Source: Oscillospiraceae bacterium
GTDB lineage: Bacteria > Bacillota > Clostridia > Oscillospirales > Oscillospiraceae
Direction of reading: 5' to 3'
Length of the DNA stretch: 64,000 nt
NCBI GenBank assembly: GCA_030625685.1
Contig: DAOUQJ010000002.1
Coordinates: forward strand, 182,726 to 246,725
The notes under the pieces were generated by a model, which made no database searches, had not been told where the DNA came from, and saw only the letters and a program-made list of their open reading frames with translations. This document shows positions 31,064-39,703 of the stretch, one piece after another (the stretch's first letter is position 1; every line of letters begins with the position of its first letter). Both the position numbers and the translations under genes were made by a program.

Positions 31064-32848
31064 TTAGTCTTCTTCAACGGTTGTGGCAAGTGCCAATTCA
31101 TTCAGTTGCACATCAGATACTAAACTTGGACAAGCTGTCATGAGTTCAGATGCATTTTGTACTTTAGGGAAGGCGATGACATCACGAATTGAGTCATTGC
31201 CTGCAATAAGCATACATAGACGGTCTAAACCATATGCCAATCCACCGTGAGGAGGAGCACCAAAACGAAATGCTTCAATGAGATGACCAAATTGTGCATT
31301 GGCTTGCTCTTTGCTAAAACCAAGTGCAGAGAACATGGTTTCTTGCATTTCGGGTGTATTGATTCGGATGGAACCGCCACCCAATTCTACACCGTTGAGC
31401 ACAATATCATATGCTTTGGCGCGACAATTGAGAGGATCGTCATTGAGCTTATCAATATCTTCATCCATTGGTGCTGTAAATGGATGATGCATTGCTACAT
31501 AGCGATTGTCTTCTTCATCATATTCAAACATAGGAAATTCAGTAACCCATAAGAAACGATAATCGCTTGGGTCAAGAATATCCAGTTGTTTGGCACATTC
31601 ACAACGCAAAGCACCCAATGAAGCATAGACAACATCATTTTGAGCATCGCCAACGATTAACAAAAGGTCACCATCTTCTGCGTTTGCTCGTTTCATGATG
31701 GCTTCATTTTCAGATTCAGTTAAGAATTTTTGATAGGAAGAGGATACATTTCCATCTAACATTCTTGCAAAGGCCACGCCTTTAGCACGATAAGTTTTCG
31801 CAAAATCAGTGAGTTTATCAATCTTTTTGCGAGGGAAGTTCGCGGCTGCGCCTTTGATATTGATGAGGCGAACAGAACCACCAGCTGCAATTGGGCTAGA
31901 GAACACACCAAACTCACAGTCTTTGACAATATCAGAAATATCTACAAGTTCAAATCCAAAACGAGTGTCAGGTTTATCAGAACCGAAACGATCCATTGCT
32001 TCTTTCCATGGCATTCGAGGAAATGGTATTTGCACATCGACGTCTAAGACTTCTTTGAATACGCGAGATAGAAAGCCTTCTTGAATGGTCATCACATCTT
32101 CTTCATTAACAAAAGACATTTCAAGGTCAATTTGGGTAAATTCAGGTTGGCGATCGGCACGTAAATCCTCATCGCGGAAGCAACGGACGATTTGCATATA
32201 TCGGTCAAACCCTGCTAACATGAGCAGTTGTTTGTATTGTTGTGGAGATTGAGGAAGTGCATAAAATTTACCTTTGTGCATACGCGAAGGCACCAAATAG
32301 TCTCTGGCACCTTCAGGTGTAGACTTGGTGAGCATTGGTGTTTCAATTTCATAAAACCCTTGTTCATCAAAATAATCTCTTGCTACTTTTGCCACTTGAT
32401 GGCGTACGCGAATAGATTTTTGCATAGAAGGACGGCGTAAGTCCAGATAGCGATAGGTTAATTTTAGCGTGTCATTGACTTGATTGTCGTCTAGTATTTC
32501 GAAAGGAGGAGTATCCGCTTTTGCTAAAATTCGAAGATCGGTAACATGTACTTCAACATCGCCAGTAGGTAAGTCAGGGTTTTTCGATTCTCTTTCTCGC
32601 AACGTACCCGTAACAGCAAGTACATATTCTGCGTGTAGTGTGCTTGCTTTGTCAAAGAGCTCTTGTTTTGAGGTGTGATCAAAGGAAAGTTGCAAAATGC
32701 CAGTGCGATCACGTAAATCAACAAAGATGAGTGAGCCAAGATTTCTGGCACGTTGTACCCATCCACAGACAGAAACCTCTTGTCCAACATGTTCCATATT
32801 CCATGTACCGCAATAGGCATTGCGTTTAAAACCTTGTATAGTATCCAT
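31064..32848 (-). CDS. aspS: Aspartate-tRNA ligase, bacterial type
   Basis: Charges tRNA-Asp. The 594-residue class II enzyme has the N-terminal anticodon-binding OB fold (VSVCGWVQRARNLG), motif 2 FRDEDLRADRQPEFTQ, the bacterial GAD insertion (residues about 290-420), and motif 3 GLAYGLDRLCML. ATG 32848 has AGGAG seven bases upstream; frame-open starts further out overlap the ribosome site. It is 37 bases downstream of hisS, a common pairing. Confidence 0.97.
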   Translation of the reverse strand: MDTIQGFKRNAYCGTWNMEHVGQEVSVCGWVQRARNLGSLIFVDLRDRTGILQLSFDHTSKQELFDKASTLHAEYVLAVTGTLRERESKNPDLPTGDVEVHVTDLRILAKADTPPFEILDDNQVNDTLKLTYRYLDLRRPSMQKSIRVRHQVAKVARDYFDEQGFYEIETPMLTKSTPEGARDYLVPSRMHKGKFYALPQSPQQYKQLLMLAGFDRYMQIVRCFRDEDLRADRQPEFTQIDLEMSFVNEEDVMTIQEGFLSRVFKEVLDVDVQIPFPRMPWKEAMDRFGSDKPDTRFGFELVDISDIVKDCEFGVFSSPIAAGGSVRLINIKGAAANFPRKKIDKLTDFAKTYRAKGVAFARMLDGNVSSSYQKFLTESENEAIMKRANAEDGDLLLIVGDAQNDVVYASLGALRCECAKQLDILDPSDYRFLWVTEFPMFEYDEEDNRYVAMHHPFTAPMDEDIDKLNDDPLNCRAKAYDIVLNGVELGGGSIRINTPEMQETMFSALGFSKEQANAQFGHLIEAFRFGAPPHGGLAYGLDRLCMLIAGNDSIRDVIAFPKVQNASELMTACPSLVSDVQLNELALATTVEED

Positions 32849-32885
32849 TGTCATTCTCCTAGTCAATATGATTGCGCTTGGCGCT

Positions 32886-34238
32886 TTATTCTTTTATAGG
32901 TTTGCCTTGTTTGCGTGTATCTAAATAGGCTTTTATGTGTGTAATTGCATCTTGTTTAGACATGGTTTCTTGTACTCCCGTGTCTAGATTTTTGACTGCA
33001 ACAACTTTGTTTGTAATTTCATCTTCGCCAAGCAAAAGGGCAAATGGTATTTGCAATTTATTTGCATAGGTGAGTTTGGCTTTGAATTTTTTGTTTTCTG
33101 TGTATACTTGTGTTCGAATGCCTTCACTGCGCAAATGTTGTGCAATTGAAATGGCAAGAGACAAATCATCAGTCATTGGCAAAACTAGTACATCAGCAGG
33201 GCTTGTGAGAAGTTCATCATTGAGATAACCTTGTTCACCCAATACATAGAATAAACGTGTTAAACCAATGGAAATGCCGACGCCTGGAAGTGTTTTATTC
33301 GTGTAGTATTCAGCAAGATTATCGTAACGACCTCCAGAACAGATGGAGCCAATTTCAGGATGGTCGAGCATTACCGTTTCATAAACAGTACCTGTGTAGT
33401 AATCAAGTCCTCTAGCAATGGTGAGATCCACTGCAAAGTGTTCTTCAGGCACGCCGAATACAGCCAAATATTTAGTCAGTGCGGTGAGTTCATCTAAGCC
33501 TGTATCAAAAAGTTCATGCTGTCCTTTATAAGCTGCCAGAGCGTTAAGAACTTCGGAATTGGAACCAGTAATAGAAGTGAAAGACAAAATCTCATCAGCT
33601 TGCTCAGAAGTGATTGAGGCTTCTATGAGAAGATTTTTTACTTTCTCTGCTCCTATTTTTTCAAGTTTATCTACGATTTGCATGATTTCACTTGCTTTTT
33701 CAGAAAGACCAAGGATGGCATAAAACCCATTCAATACTTTTCGGTTGTTGACACGGATTTTGAAGCGAGAAAGTCCTAACTCAGTAAACGCAGTATAGAT
33801 AATGGAAGGAATTTCAGCTTCATTAGAAATATCCAAAGAGCCATCACCGATGACATCAATATCTGCTTGATAGAATTCGCGGAATCGACCTCGTTGTGCG
33901 CGTTCACCACGATATACTTTGCCAATTTGAAATCTGCGGAAGGGGAATGTCAGTTCATTTTGATATAATGTGACATATTTGGCGAGAGGTACTGTGAGAT
34001 CAAAGCGCAAAGACAGGTCTGCATCACCTTTTTGAAAGCGATAAATTTGTTTTTCAGTTTCTCCACCACCCTTGGCAAGTAAAATGTCTGAAGACTCAAT
34101 AAGTGGTGTATCTAGATTTGTAAATCCATAGCGTTTATATGTTTCTGACAGAATTGAAACCATGCGGTCAAATTGAACTTGACGAGATGGTGTGAGTTCC
34201 ATAAAGCCTGATAATGTACGTGGTTTGACAGGACTCAT
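32886..34238 (-). CDS. hisS: Histidine-tRNA ligase
   Basis: Charges tRNA-His. The 450-residue class II enzyme shows motif 2 with REFYQADIDVIG, the histidine-binding GLDYYTGTVYE, and a C-terminal anticodon-binding domain (DVLVLPM onward). AAGGAG lies 10 bases before ATG 34238; the frame is open further upstream but without conserved sequence. The 76-base upstream gap is too short for a T-box. Confidence 0.96.
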   Translation of the reverse strand: MSPVKPRTLSGFMELTPSRQVQFDRMVSILSETYKRYGFTNLDTPLIESSDILLAKGGGETEKQIYRFQKGDADLSLRFDLTVPLAKYVTLYQNELTFPFRRFQIGKVYRGERAQRGRFREFYQADIDVIGDGSLDISNEAEIPSIIYTAFTELGLSRFKIRVNNRKVLNGFYAILGLSEKASEIMQIVDKLEKIGAEKVKNLLIEASITSEQADEILSFTSITGSNSEVLNALAAYKGQHELFDTGLDELTALTKYLAVFGVPEEHFAVDLTIARGLDYYTGTVYETVMLDHPEIGSICSGGRYDNLAEYYTNKTLPGVGISIGLTRLFYVLGEQGYLNDELLTSPADVLVLPMTDDLSLAISIAQHLRSEGIRTQVYTENKKFKAKLTYANKLQIPFALLLGEDEITNKVVAVKNLDTGVQETMSKQDAITHIKAYLDTRKQGKPIKE

Positions 34239-34314
34239 GTGTGAAAAGCTCCTTCCATAAAAATACGCCTTCGCCCTAAAAATGGACGAAAGCACATTTT
34301 AGTTATCAAAAATC

Positions 34315-34731
34315 TTATACAGTGACTGGTTTGAGTGACGGGTTAACAATTTCACGCCAATCTAAATCACCGCGTTCTAATCCGTGAATTAAAATTTCAG
34401 CTGTTGCAACGTTAGTTGCAAAGGGAATGTTGTACTGGTCGCACATTTCGTTGATATATTTCAGTTCTGAATCCAAATCAGAAGATTGTGGGTCAGAAAA
34501 GAAGATAACCATATCAATTTCATTGTATGCGATTCTAGCACCGATTTGTTGACTACCGCCGTGCGCATTGGAAAGAAACAGACGTACAGGTAATCCAGTC
34601 GCTTCAGCAACAAGGCGACCACTTGTGTTTGTTGCACAAACTGTGTGTTTGGAAAGCACACCACAGTATGCAATACAAAATTGTACCATCAATTCTTTTT
34701 TTCTGTCATGGCTCATTAAAGCAATATTCAT
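34315..34731 (-). CDS. Methylglyoxal synthase-like protein with degenerate active site
   Basis: A 138-residue MGS-fold protein that keeps clostridial MgsA features: IALMSHDRKKELMVQF, QQIGARIAYNEIDMVIFF, IPFATNVATAEILI and GLERGDLDWREIVNP. The reaction in the family turns dihydroxyacetone phosphate into methylglyoxal. Key residues are changed: the catalytic Asp of GGDQQ (E. coli Asp71) is Ser60; the phosphate loop TGTTG reads TNTSG; SGP before GG reads SNAH; and the His98/Asp101 segment (PHDPD type) reads QSSDLDSE. His8 (E. coli His19) is kept. The frame is intact, so it looks like a folded protein that has lost or changed its activity. It follows minD by 15 bases and precedes hisS. Confidence 0.85.
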   Translation of the reverse strand: MNIALMSHDRKKELMVQFCIAYCGVLSKHTVCATNTSGRLVAEATGLPVRLFLSNAHGGSQQIGARIAYNEIDMVIFFSDPQSSDLDSELKYINEMCDQYNIPFATNVATAEILIHGLERGDLDWREIVNPSLKPVTV

Positions 34732-34746
34732 ACAATCAACTCTCTT

Positions 34747-35487
34747 TTATCGAATTTTCATTAAAGGAACATTCTGACCAGAAATACGCTTTGCAATATT
34801 ACGATAGGCACGGCTGGCTTTCTTATTATTACCCAATAATAGTGCTTTTCCTGCGTTAGAGGATAAAAGCACTTGAGGATCATCAGGGACAATGCCAAGC
34901 AAGGGAATACCCACGGCATCCATGACATCATCAATGGTTGAACCCATATGTCGAAGTAGTTTCGGTGAAGTGCGATTGACGACCAAACGAATTTGGGGAA
35001 CAATTGGCACGAGTTTGAATACCACTCGTTGGGCATCTCTCACAGCTGAAAAATCATTCATGGATACGATGATAGCTTCATCGGCATCAAAACTTGCCAG
35101 TTCAAAACCCAAGCCTAGACCTGCAGGACAGTCGATGAGAATGTAGTCATAAAGAGTTCTTGCTTCGTCTAGTAGTGCTTTGAATGCATCGAAATTAAAT
35201 TCTTCTTCATTGAGTGTGAGAGGAGCTGTCAGAAGGAACAAATTATCAACGGACGGATGAGGTGCAACTGCTCGCTGTAGTGTACAACGTTGTTCCATAA
35301 CATCAGAAAAATCCATAAAAACGGAATCAGTCATACCTAAGACGATATCTAAATTGCGAAGACCAATATCTGCATCGATACATAACACTTTATAATTCAT
35401 GTTTGCAAGAGCAACACTGACGCCTCCAGTGAGTGAAGTTTTGCCTGTGCCACCTTTGCCCGATGCGATCAAAATAACGGTTCCCAT
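34747..35487 (-). CDS. minD: MinD-like cell-division site-selecting ATPase
   Basis: ParA/MinD ATPase of 246 residues with the deviant Walker A GKGGTGKT, the MinD signature IDADIGLRNLDIVLG, and switch II LIDCPAGLG. The C-terminus (about 225-246) contains a basic stretch that could be the membrane-targeting helix, but is not a clear match to the usual one. In Clostridia minD normally stands in minC-minD-minE-rodA-mgsA; here minC, minE and rodA are missing from the neighbourhood. The call could also be a MinD-like FlhG type, which is less likely given the mgsA-like neighbour. Confidence 0.87.
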   Translation of the reverse strand: MGTVILIASGKGGTGKTSLTGGVSVALANMNYKVLCIDADIGLRNLDIVLGMTDSVFMDFSDVMEQRCTLQRAVAPHPSVDNLFLLTAPLTLNEEEFNFDAFKALLDEARTLYDYILIDCPAGLGLGFELASFDADEAIIVSMNDFSAVRDAQRVVFKLVPIVPQIRLVVNRTSPKLLRHMGSTIDDVMDAVGIPLLGIVPDDPQVLLSSNAGKALLLGNNKKASRAYRNIAKRISGQNVPLMKIR

Positions 35488-35562
35488 CCTATGCCCCCTG
35501 TAACTTCTTCATCATGGTATCATAATATGGCCAAAAAATCAACATGTTTTTATGCACTTCTA

Positions 35563-36276
35563 CTAAAAAAATCCCTGTTTTATTTTAGACCATTTTCGTG
35601 GATAGTTTTTTGGAGTATTTGCAATTTTATGGATAATTAAGAGTCTTCTTGCCTCTTTTTCAAAGGGTAAGGTATAATCAAATTGGTTGGGAGTGTCTCC
35701 TCCCAGTGTTTTAACTATAGGCAGAGAGGTGTTTAATTCTTCGACATTTTGCTGTGTTTTCATGGCAAGAAAGTTGCCATTTGGTTTTACATATGGCAAG
35801 CACAATTCTGTAAGGATGGGAAGACTTGCAACTGCTCTTGCAGTTGCTATATCATATTGTTCACGGTAGTCGTTTGATAAACTACATTCTTCAGCTCGGC
35901 CGTGAATAAATTGCACATTTTTTAAATTTAGTTTATCACAAACACTTTCTAGCCAATCCAAACGTTTTTTTAAACTATCTAACAAGGTCAATTGTATGGT
36001 TGGTTCTAAAATGCGTAGCACAATGCCAGGAAAGCCAGCGCCTGTCCCAACATCAATGACTGACTGATGCGCAAAGGTATGATAGTTTAGTAAGCAAGCA
36101 GAGTCGAGAAAATGCAGATCACAGATCTTTAGAGGGTCTGTGATAGCTGTGAGGTTCATATGCTCGTTTTGCTCGAGCAGAAGGTTCGCATACTGAATTA
36201 GTTGATCAATTTGCTCTTCATTAACAGAAAGACCTAATAAGGAAAATCCTTCTTTCAATCGATTGTACATTACCAT
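35563..36276 (-). CDS. rsmG: 16S rRNA (guanine527-N7)-methyltransferase RsmG
   Basis: Methylates G527 of 16S rRNA using S-adenosylmethionine. The 237-residue protein has the SAM-binding motif VIDVGTGAGFPGIVL and ATARAVASLPILTELCLPYVKPNG. In most Firmicutes rsmG is next to mnmG and noc on the other side of dnaA; here mnmE and mnmG are absent. The start overlaps the end of the upstream small membrane protein gene by seven bases. Confidence 0.95.
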   Translation of the reverse strand: MVMYNRLKEGFSLLGLSVNEEQIDQLIQYANLLLEQNEHMNLTAITDPLKICDLHFLDSACLLNYHTFAHQSVIDVGTGAGFPGIVLRILEPTIQLTLLDSLKKRLDWLESVCDKLNLKNVQFIHGRAEECSLSNDYREQYDIATARAVASLPILTELCLPYVKPNGNFLAMKTQQNVEELNTSLPIVKTLGGDTPNQFDYTLPFEKEARRLLIIHKIANTPKNYPRKWSKIKQGFF

Positions 36277-36431
36277 TTGAATATATTCCCCGTTGCAATA
36301 GAGTAGCTATACATGATGGTTAGCAGTATCATCAAAATTGCGCCAATCAAAGCAAATATACGCGTAGAACGTTTGGTTTTCTTTTCTTCTTGTGGAGTTG
36401 TTTCTGATGTTTGGTTTTGATCCATTTCCAT
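36270..36431 (-). CDS. Small single-span membrane protein, unknown function
   Basis: Fifty-three residues: a charged N-terminal half rich in Gln, Glu, Thr and Lys (EEKKTKRSTR) followed by one membrane span (FALIGAILMILLTIMYSYSI) and a short outer tail. AAAGGAG lies seven bases before ATG 36431, a good ribosome site, and the stop overlaps the rsmG start, which supports it as a real gene. No family recognised. N-in orientation is expected from the positive charge. Confidence 0.72.
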   Translation of the reverse strand: MEMDQNQTSETTPQEEKKTKRSTRIFALIGAILMILLTIMYSYSIATGNIFKW

Positions 36432-36462
36432 TGCAAGGCTCCTTTCCATCACTTAATGCTAA

Positions 36463-37752
36463 TTATTCAGGTTTTAAAATTTCTAAACCGCCGAGGTATG
36501 GGCGTAACACTTCTGGGATAACAACAGAACCGTCTTTTAGCTGGTTTTGTTCAACCATCGCTGGGAAAATGCGGCTTGTGGCCAAACCAGAACCATTGAG
36601 AGTGTGAACAAAGTCTGTTTTACCTGTATCTTCACGACGGAAACGCATATTGCCACGACGTGCTTGATAATCTTTGGCATTTGATACAGAAGATACTTCC
36701 TTATATCCATTCATAGATGGAATGAGAATTTCAATGTCATAAGTGCGTGCCATAGAAGCAGAACAATCTCCAGCTGCAAGTTTCACAGTTCTAAAGTGGA
36801 AACCTAGATCTTTGACTAGGCGTTCTGCTTTTCCGACAAGTTCTTCAAAGGCAGCTTCAGACTGTTCAGGTGTTGTGAACTGCACCATTTCAACTTTGTT
36901 GAATTGGTGACCACGCACCATGCCACGCTCATCAGAACGGTAAGAACCAGCTTCGCGACGGAAACATGGTGTGTAACTGATGTATTTGCGAGGCAATTCT
37001 GTTTGATTTAGAATTTCATCGCGGTGCAGAGATACGAGTGCAGTTTCAGCTGTAGGAAGCATAAAGTGCATACGATCATCTGTTGGGTTTTCGATTTTAT
37101 ATACTTCATCAGAAAATTTAGGAAATTGACCAGCTGTTTCGCCACATTGATATTCTAGCATATGAGGAAGCAAAATGAGTTCATACCCATCTTTACTGTG
37201 ACAGTCCATAAAATAGTTGAGAAGTGCCCATTCAAGTTTAGCACCCATACCTCGATATAACCAAAAGCCAGAACCAGCTAGTTTCGTGCCACGTTGATAA
37301 TCTATGAGACCAAGGTTCGTACACAAATCTACGTGATGTTGTGGCTCAAAGTCAAACTCTTTTGCCTCACCATAATATCGGATTGGTTCATTGTGTTCTT
37401 TACCACCTGCCTTGAGGTCATCATCTGGTAAATTCGGCAAGGAAAGCATCAATGTGCGATATTCAGAATCAATTTCACGAAGAAGTTCATCATTTTTGGA
37501 GATGATGCTTTTTAGTTCACCCATTTTTGCAAAGATCGGTGCTGTATCTTCTCCATTCTTTTTCATTTGCGGAATGGATTTGGAGACTTTATTTTGCTCT
37601 GCTTTGTGTTGTTCTGTTTGATAAATGAGATCGCGGCGTTTGCCATCTAATTCTAGTATGCGATCCACTTCAGCATCGCAATTGATTTCTTTTGCCTGAA
37701 AGCCTTTTTTAATATCTTCAGGGTTTTCTTTGATACGTTTGATATCTAACAT
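36463..37752 (-). CDS. serS: Serine-tRNA ligase
   Basis: Charges tRNA-Ser. The 429-residue class II enzyme starts MLDIKRIKENPEDIKKGF and has the N-terminal coiled-coil arm (residues about 30-100), motif 2 FRREAGSYRSDERGMVRGHQF and motif 3 LNGSGLATSRIFPAMVEQNQ. Length is normal. The parB stop lies upstream, 32 bases before serS. Confidence 0.97.
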   Translation of the reverse strand: MLDIKRIKENPEDIKKGFQAKEINCDAEVDRILELDGKRRDLIYQTEQHKAEQNKVSKSIPQMKKNGEDTAPIFAKMGELKSIISKNDELLREIDSEYRTLMLSLPNLPDDDLKAGGKEHNEPIRYYGEAKEFDFEPQHHVDLCTNLGLIDYQRGTKLAGSGFWLYRGMGAKLEWALLNYFMDCHSKDGYELILLPHMLEYQCGETAGQFPKFSDEVYKIENPTDDRMHFMLPTAETALVSLHRDEILNQTELPRKYISYTPCFRREAGSYRSDERGMVRGHQFNKVEMVQFTTPEQSEAAFEELVGKAERLVKDLGFHFRTVKLAAGDCSASMARTYDIEILIPSMNGYKEVSSVSNAKDYQARRGNMRFRREDTGKTDFVHTLNGSGLATSRIFPAMVEQNQLKDGSVVIPEVLRPYLGGLEILKPE

Positions 37753-37784
37753 GTTATTTCACCTCTATATGATTTCGGAAGGAA

Positions 37785-38711
37785 TTATTCTTGAGAATTT
37801 GCTGACAAGAATGCGAGTAGAGCTTCGATGTCTTCTTGTCCAGAAAACTCTAGTTCAATTTTTCCTTTTCGTTTTCCTTGTGATATTTTTACTTTGCGAC
37901 TTAAGAGTTTCGATAAATCTTGTTGAGCGCGAGATAAATATTCTGGAAGGGGCACTTTATTTAATTTGAGTTCATTTGTTTTATTTGTTTCTTGTTTGCC
38001 ACGTAAGAGAAGTTGTTTTACCCTTGCTTCTGTTTCTCGTACAGTTAGTTCCTGAGAAATGATTTCTTCTGCTAGAGCATATTGATCTTCACTGGGCAAG
38101 GCAAGAAGTGCACGAGCATGTCCTGCTGTGAAAGCGCCTTGTTCCAAGTATTCTTGAATTGCTAAGGGAAGCAATAACAGTCGTAGTACATTGGCAACAG
38201 CGGAACGTGATTTTCCAACGCGAGTGGAAACTTCCTCTTGTGTCAGAGAACAATCTTCCATCAAAGATTTATATCCTCGTGCTTCTTCTAAAGGGGATAA
38301 ATCTTCTCGTTGTAAATTCTCTATCAGTGCAAGTTCCATTACTGTTTTTTCATCTGCAGTGATTACTTGTGCTGGTATTTGTGATAGACCAGCCAATAAG
38401 GAAGCACGATAGCGTCGGTCGCCTGCGATGATCTGGTATTTTCCGCCTTGCATGCGACGTACAGTGATTGGTTGCAACACACCATGAATGCGGATACTAT
38501 CTGCCAATTCTTGTAAGCTATCTGCATCAAAGTGTTTTCTTGGTTGGGCTTCGTTGGATGCTACCTGTGAAAGAGGAAGTGATATAATTTGTTGGGCAGG
38601 AGGCGTGGTAGGCGATGGACTTTCCGTTGTGTTAGTTTCATTTGCATCATCACCAAGTAGTGCACTCAAGCCACGGCCAAGTCCTTTGTTTGGGCTTTTA
38701 TCAAATGCCAT
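37785..38711 (-). CDS. parB: Chromosome partitioning protein ParB (Spo0J)
   Basis: CTPase clamp that loads at parS and spreads. The 308-residue protein has the CTP-binding block IIAGDRRYRASLLAG, the helix-turn-helix LTQEEVSTRVGKSRSAVAN, and a C-terminal dimerisation domain. Specificity positions (GKSR, GHARALL) are of the ParB type rather than Noc type. It is 15 bases after soj, and parS sites stand upstream of soj. Confidence 0.96.
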   Translation of the reverse strand: MAFDKSPNKGLGRGLSALLGDDANETNTTESPSPTTPPAQQIISLPLSQVASNEAQPRKHFDADSLQELADSIRIHGVLQPITVRRMQGGKYQIIAGDRRYRASLLAGLSQIPAQVITADEKTVMELALIENLQREDLSPLEEARGYKSLMEDCSLTQEEVSTRVGKSRSAVANVLRLLLLPLAIQEYLEQGAFTAGHARALLALPSEDQYALAEEIISQELTVRETEARVKQLLLRGKQETNKTNELKLNKVPLPEYLSRAQQDLSKLLSRKVKISQGKRKGKIELEFSGQEDIEALLAFLSANSQE

Positions 38712-38726
38712 AAGCCAAATCCTTTC

Positions 38727-39488
38727 TTAAGATGGTTGTAAAGAGAGAAGTTCTTGTCCGAGCCTTCGATATGCTTCGGCTCCGCGGGAAGCTTGATCAT
38801 ATGTTGTAACTGGTTTGCCATGGCTTGGTGCCTCAGCAAGTCGAATATTTCTGGGAATGAGTGTTGCAAAGACCTTTCCTGGAAAGTGTCGTTTGACTTC
38901 TTGTGACACTTGGAGAGAAAAGTTGGTGCGACTGTCATACATGGTGAGCACCACACCTTCTAGTTCAATGTTTGGATTTAAGTTACGCTTGACAATTCGT
39001 AAGGTACTGAGTAAATCTGATAGACCTTCTAGAGCATAGTATTCACATTGTACAGGAACAAGGATGGTATTTGCAGCACAAAGACAATTGAGAGTTAACA
39101 ATTCAAGAGAAGGTGGACAATCAATAAGAATGAAGTCATATAGGTGAGTGACTTGTTCTAATGCATGTTTTAGTAGAAATTCTCGTTCAGGCATTAAGAC
39201 AAGTTCGACTGTTGCGCCTGCTAAGGTTTTATTTGAAGGCAATATGTCGGCATAGGGTGTTTCAACAATAATGTCTTTTGTTGGAACCTGATTGATGAGT
39301 AAATCATAGACAGAATATTCTATGGATCGCTTATCAACGCCGAACCCAGATGTTGCATTTCCTTGTGGGTCAAAGTCACAAACCAACACTTTTGAACCAA
39401 GTTCAGTTAGAGCTGCAGCAAGGTTTAAAGTGGTTGTGGTTTTTCCAACGCCACCTTTTTGGTTCACGACGGCTATGATTTTCGCCAT
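38727..39488 (-). CDS. soj: Chromosome partitioning ATPase ParA (Soj)
   Basis: A 253-residue ParA with the deviant Walker A QKGGVGKTTT at the extreme N-terminus, switch region VCDFDPQGNATSGFG and FILIDCPPSLELLT. Lacks an N-terminal helix-turn-helix, as in chromosomal Soj. In B. subtilis it regulates DnaA and works with Spo0J. Transcribed leftward from its own sigma-A promoter next to a parS site. Confidence 0.96.
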   Translation of the reverse strand: MAKIIAVVNQKGGVGKTTTTLNLAAALTELGSKVLVCDFDPQGNATSGFGVDKRSIEYSVYDLLINQVPTKDIIVETPYADILPSNKTLAGATVELVLMPEREFLLKHALEQVTHLYDFILIDCPPSLELLTLNCLCAANTILVPVQCEYYALEGLSDLLSTLRIVKRNLNPNIELEGVVLTMYDSRTNFSLQVSQEVKRHFPGKVFATLIPRNIRLAEAPSHGKPVTTYDQASRGAEAYRRLGQELLSLQPS

Positions 39489-39549
39489 AAGGCACCTTCT
39501 TTCTTAAGCCCTAAAAATAGGACGTTTAAATTCGCAAAGACTGTAGTAT

Positions 39550-39578
39550 ATTATACGAATTTGGCAAAGAAAATGCAA
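39550..39578 (-). promoter_or_regulatory. Sigma-A promoter of soj-parB
   Basis: On the minus strand TTGCAT (39578-39573) and TATAAT (39555-39550) have a 17-base spacer. The first parS site begins 20 bases upstream of the -35, so ParB spreading could affect this promoter. Confidence 0.82.
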
Positions 39579-39598
39579 GAATTTTTCAATAAAAGATA

Positions 39599-39614
39599 TG
39601 TTTCACGTGAAACA
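39599..39614. other. parS: parS centromere site 1
   Basis: A perfect 16-bp TGTTTCACGTGAAACA, the conserved ParB-loading palindrome, in the soj-noc gap. Confidence 0.96.
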
Positions 39615-39657
39615 TCTAGTTAACAGATATGTATTTACTGTTTATGTAAATGATAAG

Positions 39658-39689
39658 AAATGGAGTGTTTCACGTGAAACACTCCATTT
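39658..39689. other. parS: parS centromere site 2 inside a 32-bp palindrome (likely noc terminator)
   Basis: The 16-bp TGTTTCACGTGAAACA lies at 39666-39681 and is extended by eight further complementary bases on each side (AAATGGAG and CTCCATTT) to a perfect 32-bp inverted repeat. It lies 14 bases after the noc stop, and on the minus strand the right arm ends in TTT followed by CTTATCATTT. As RNA it would form a strong hairpin with a T-rich tail. Confidence 0.88.
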
Positions 39690-39703
39690 AATGAACTGAT
39701 AGA

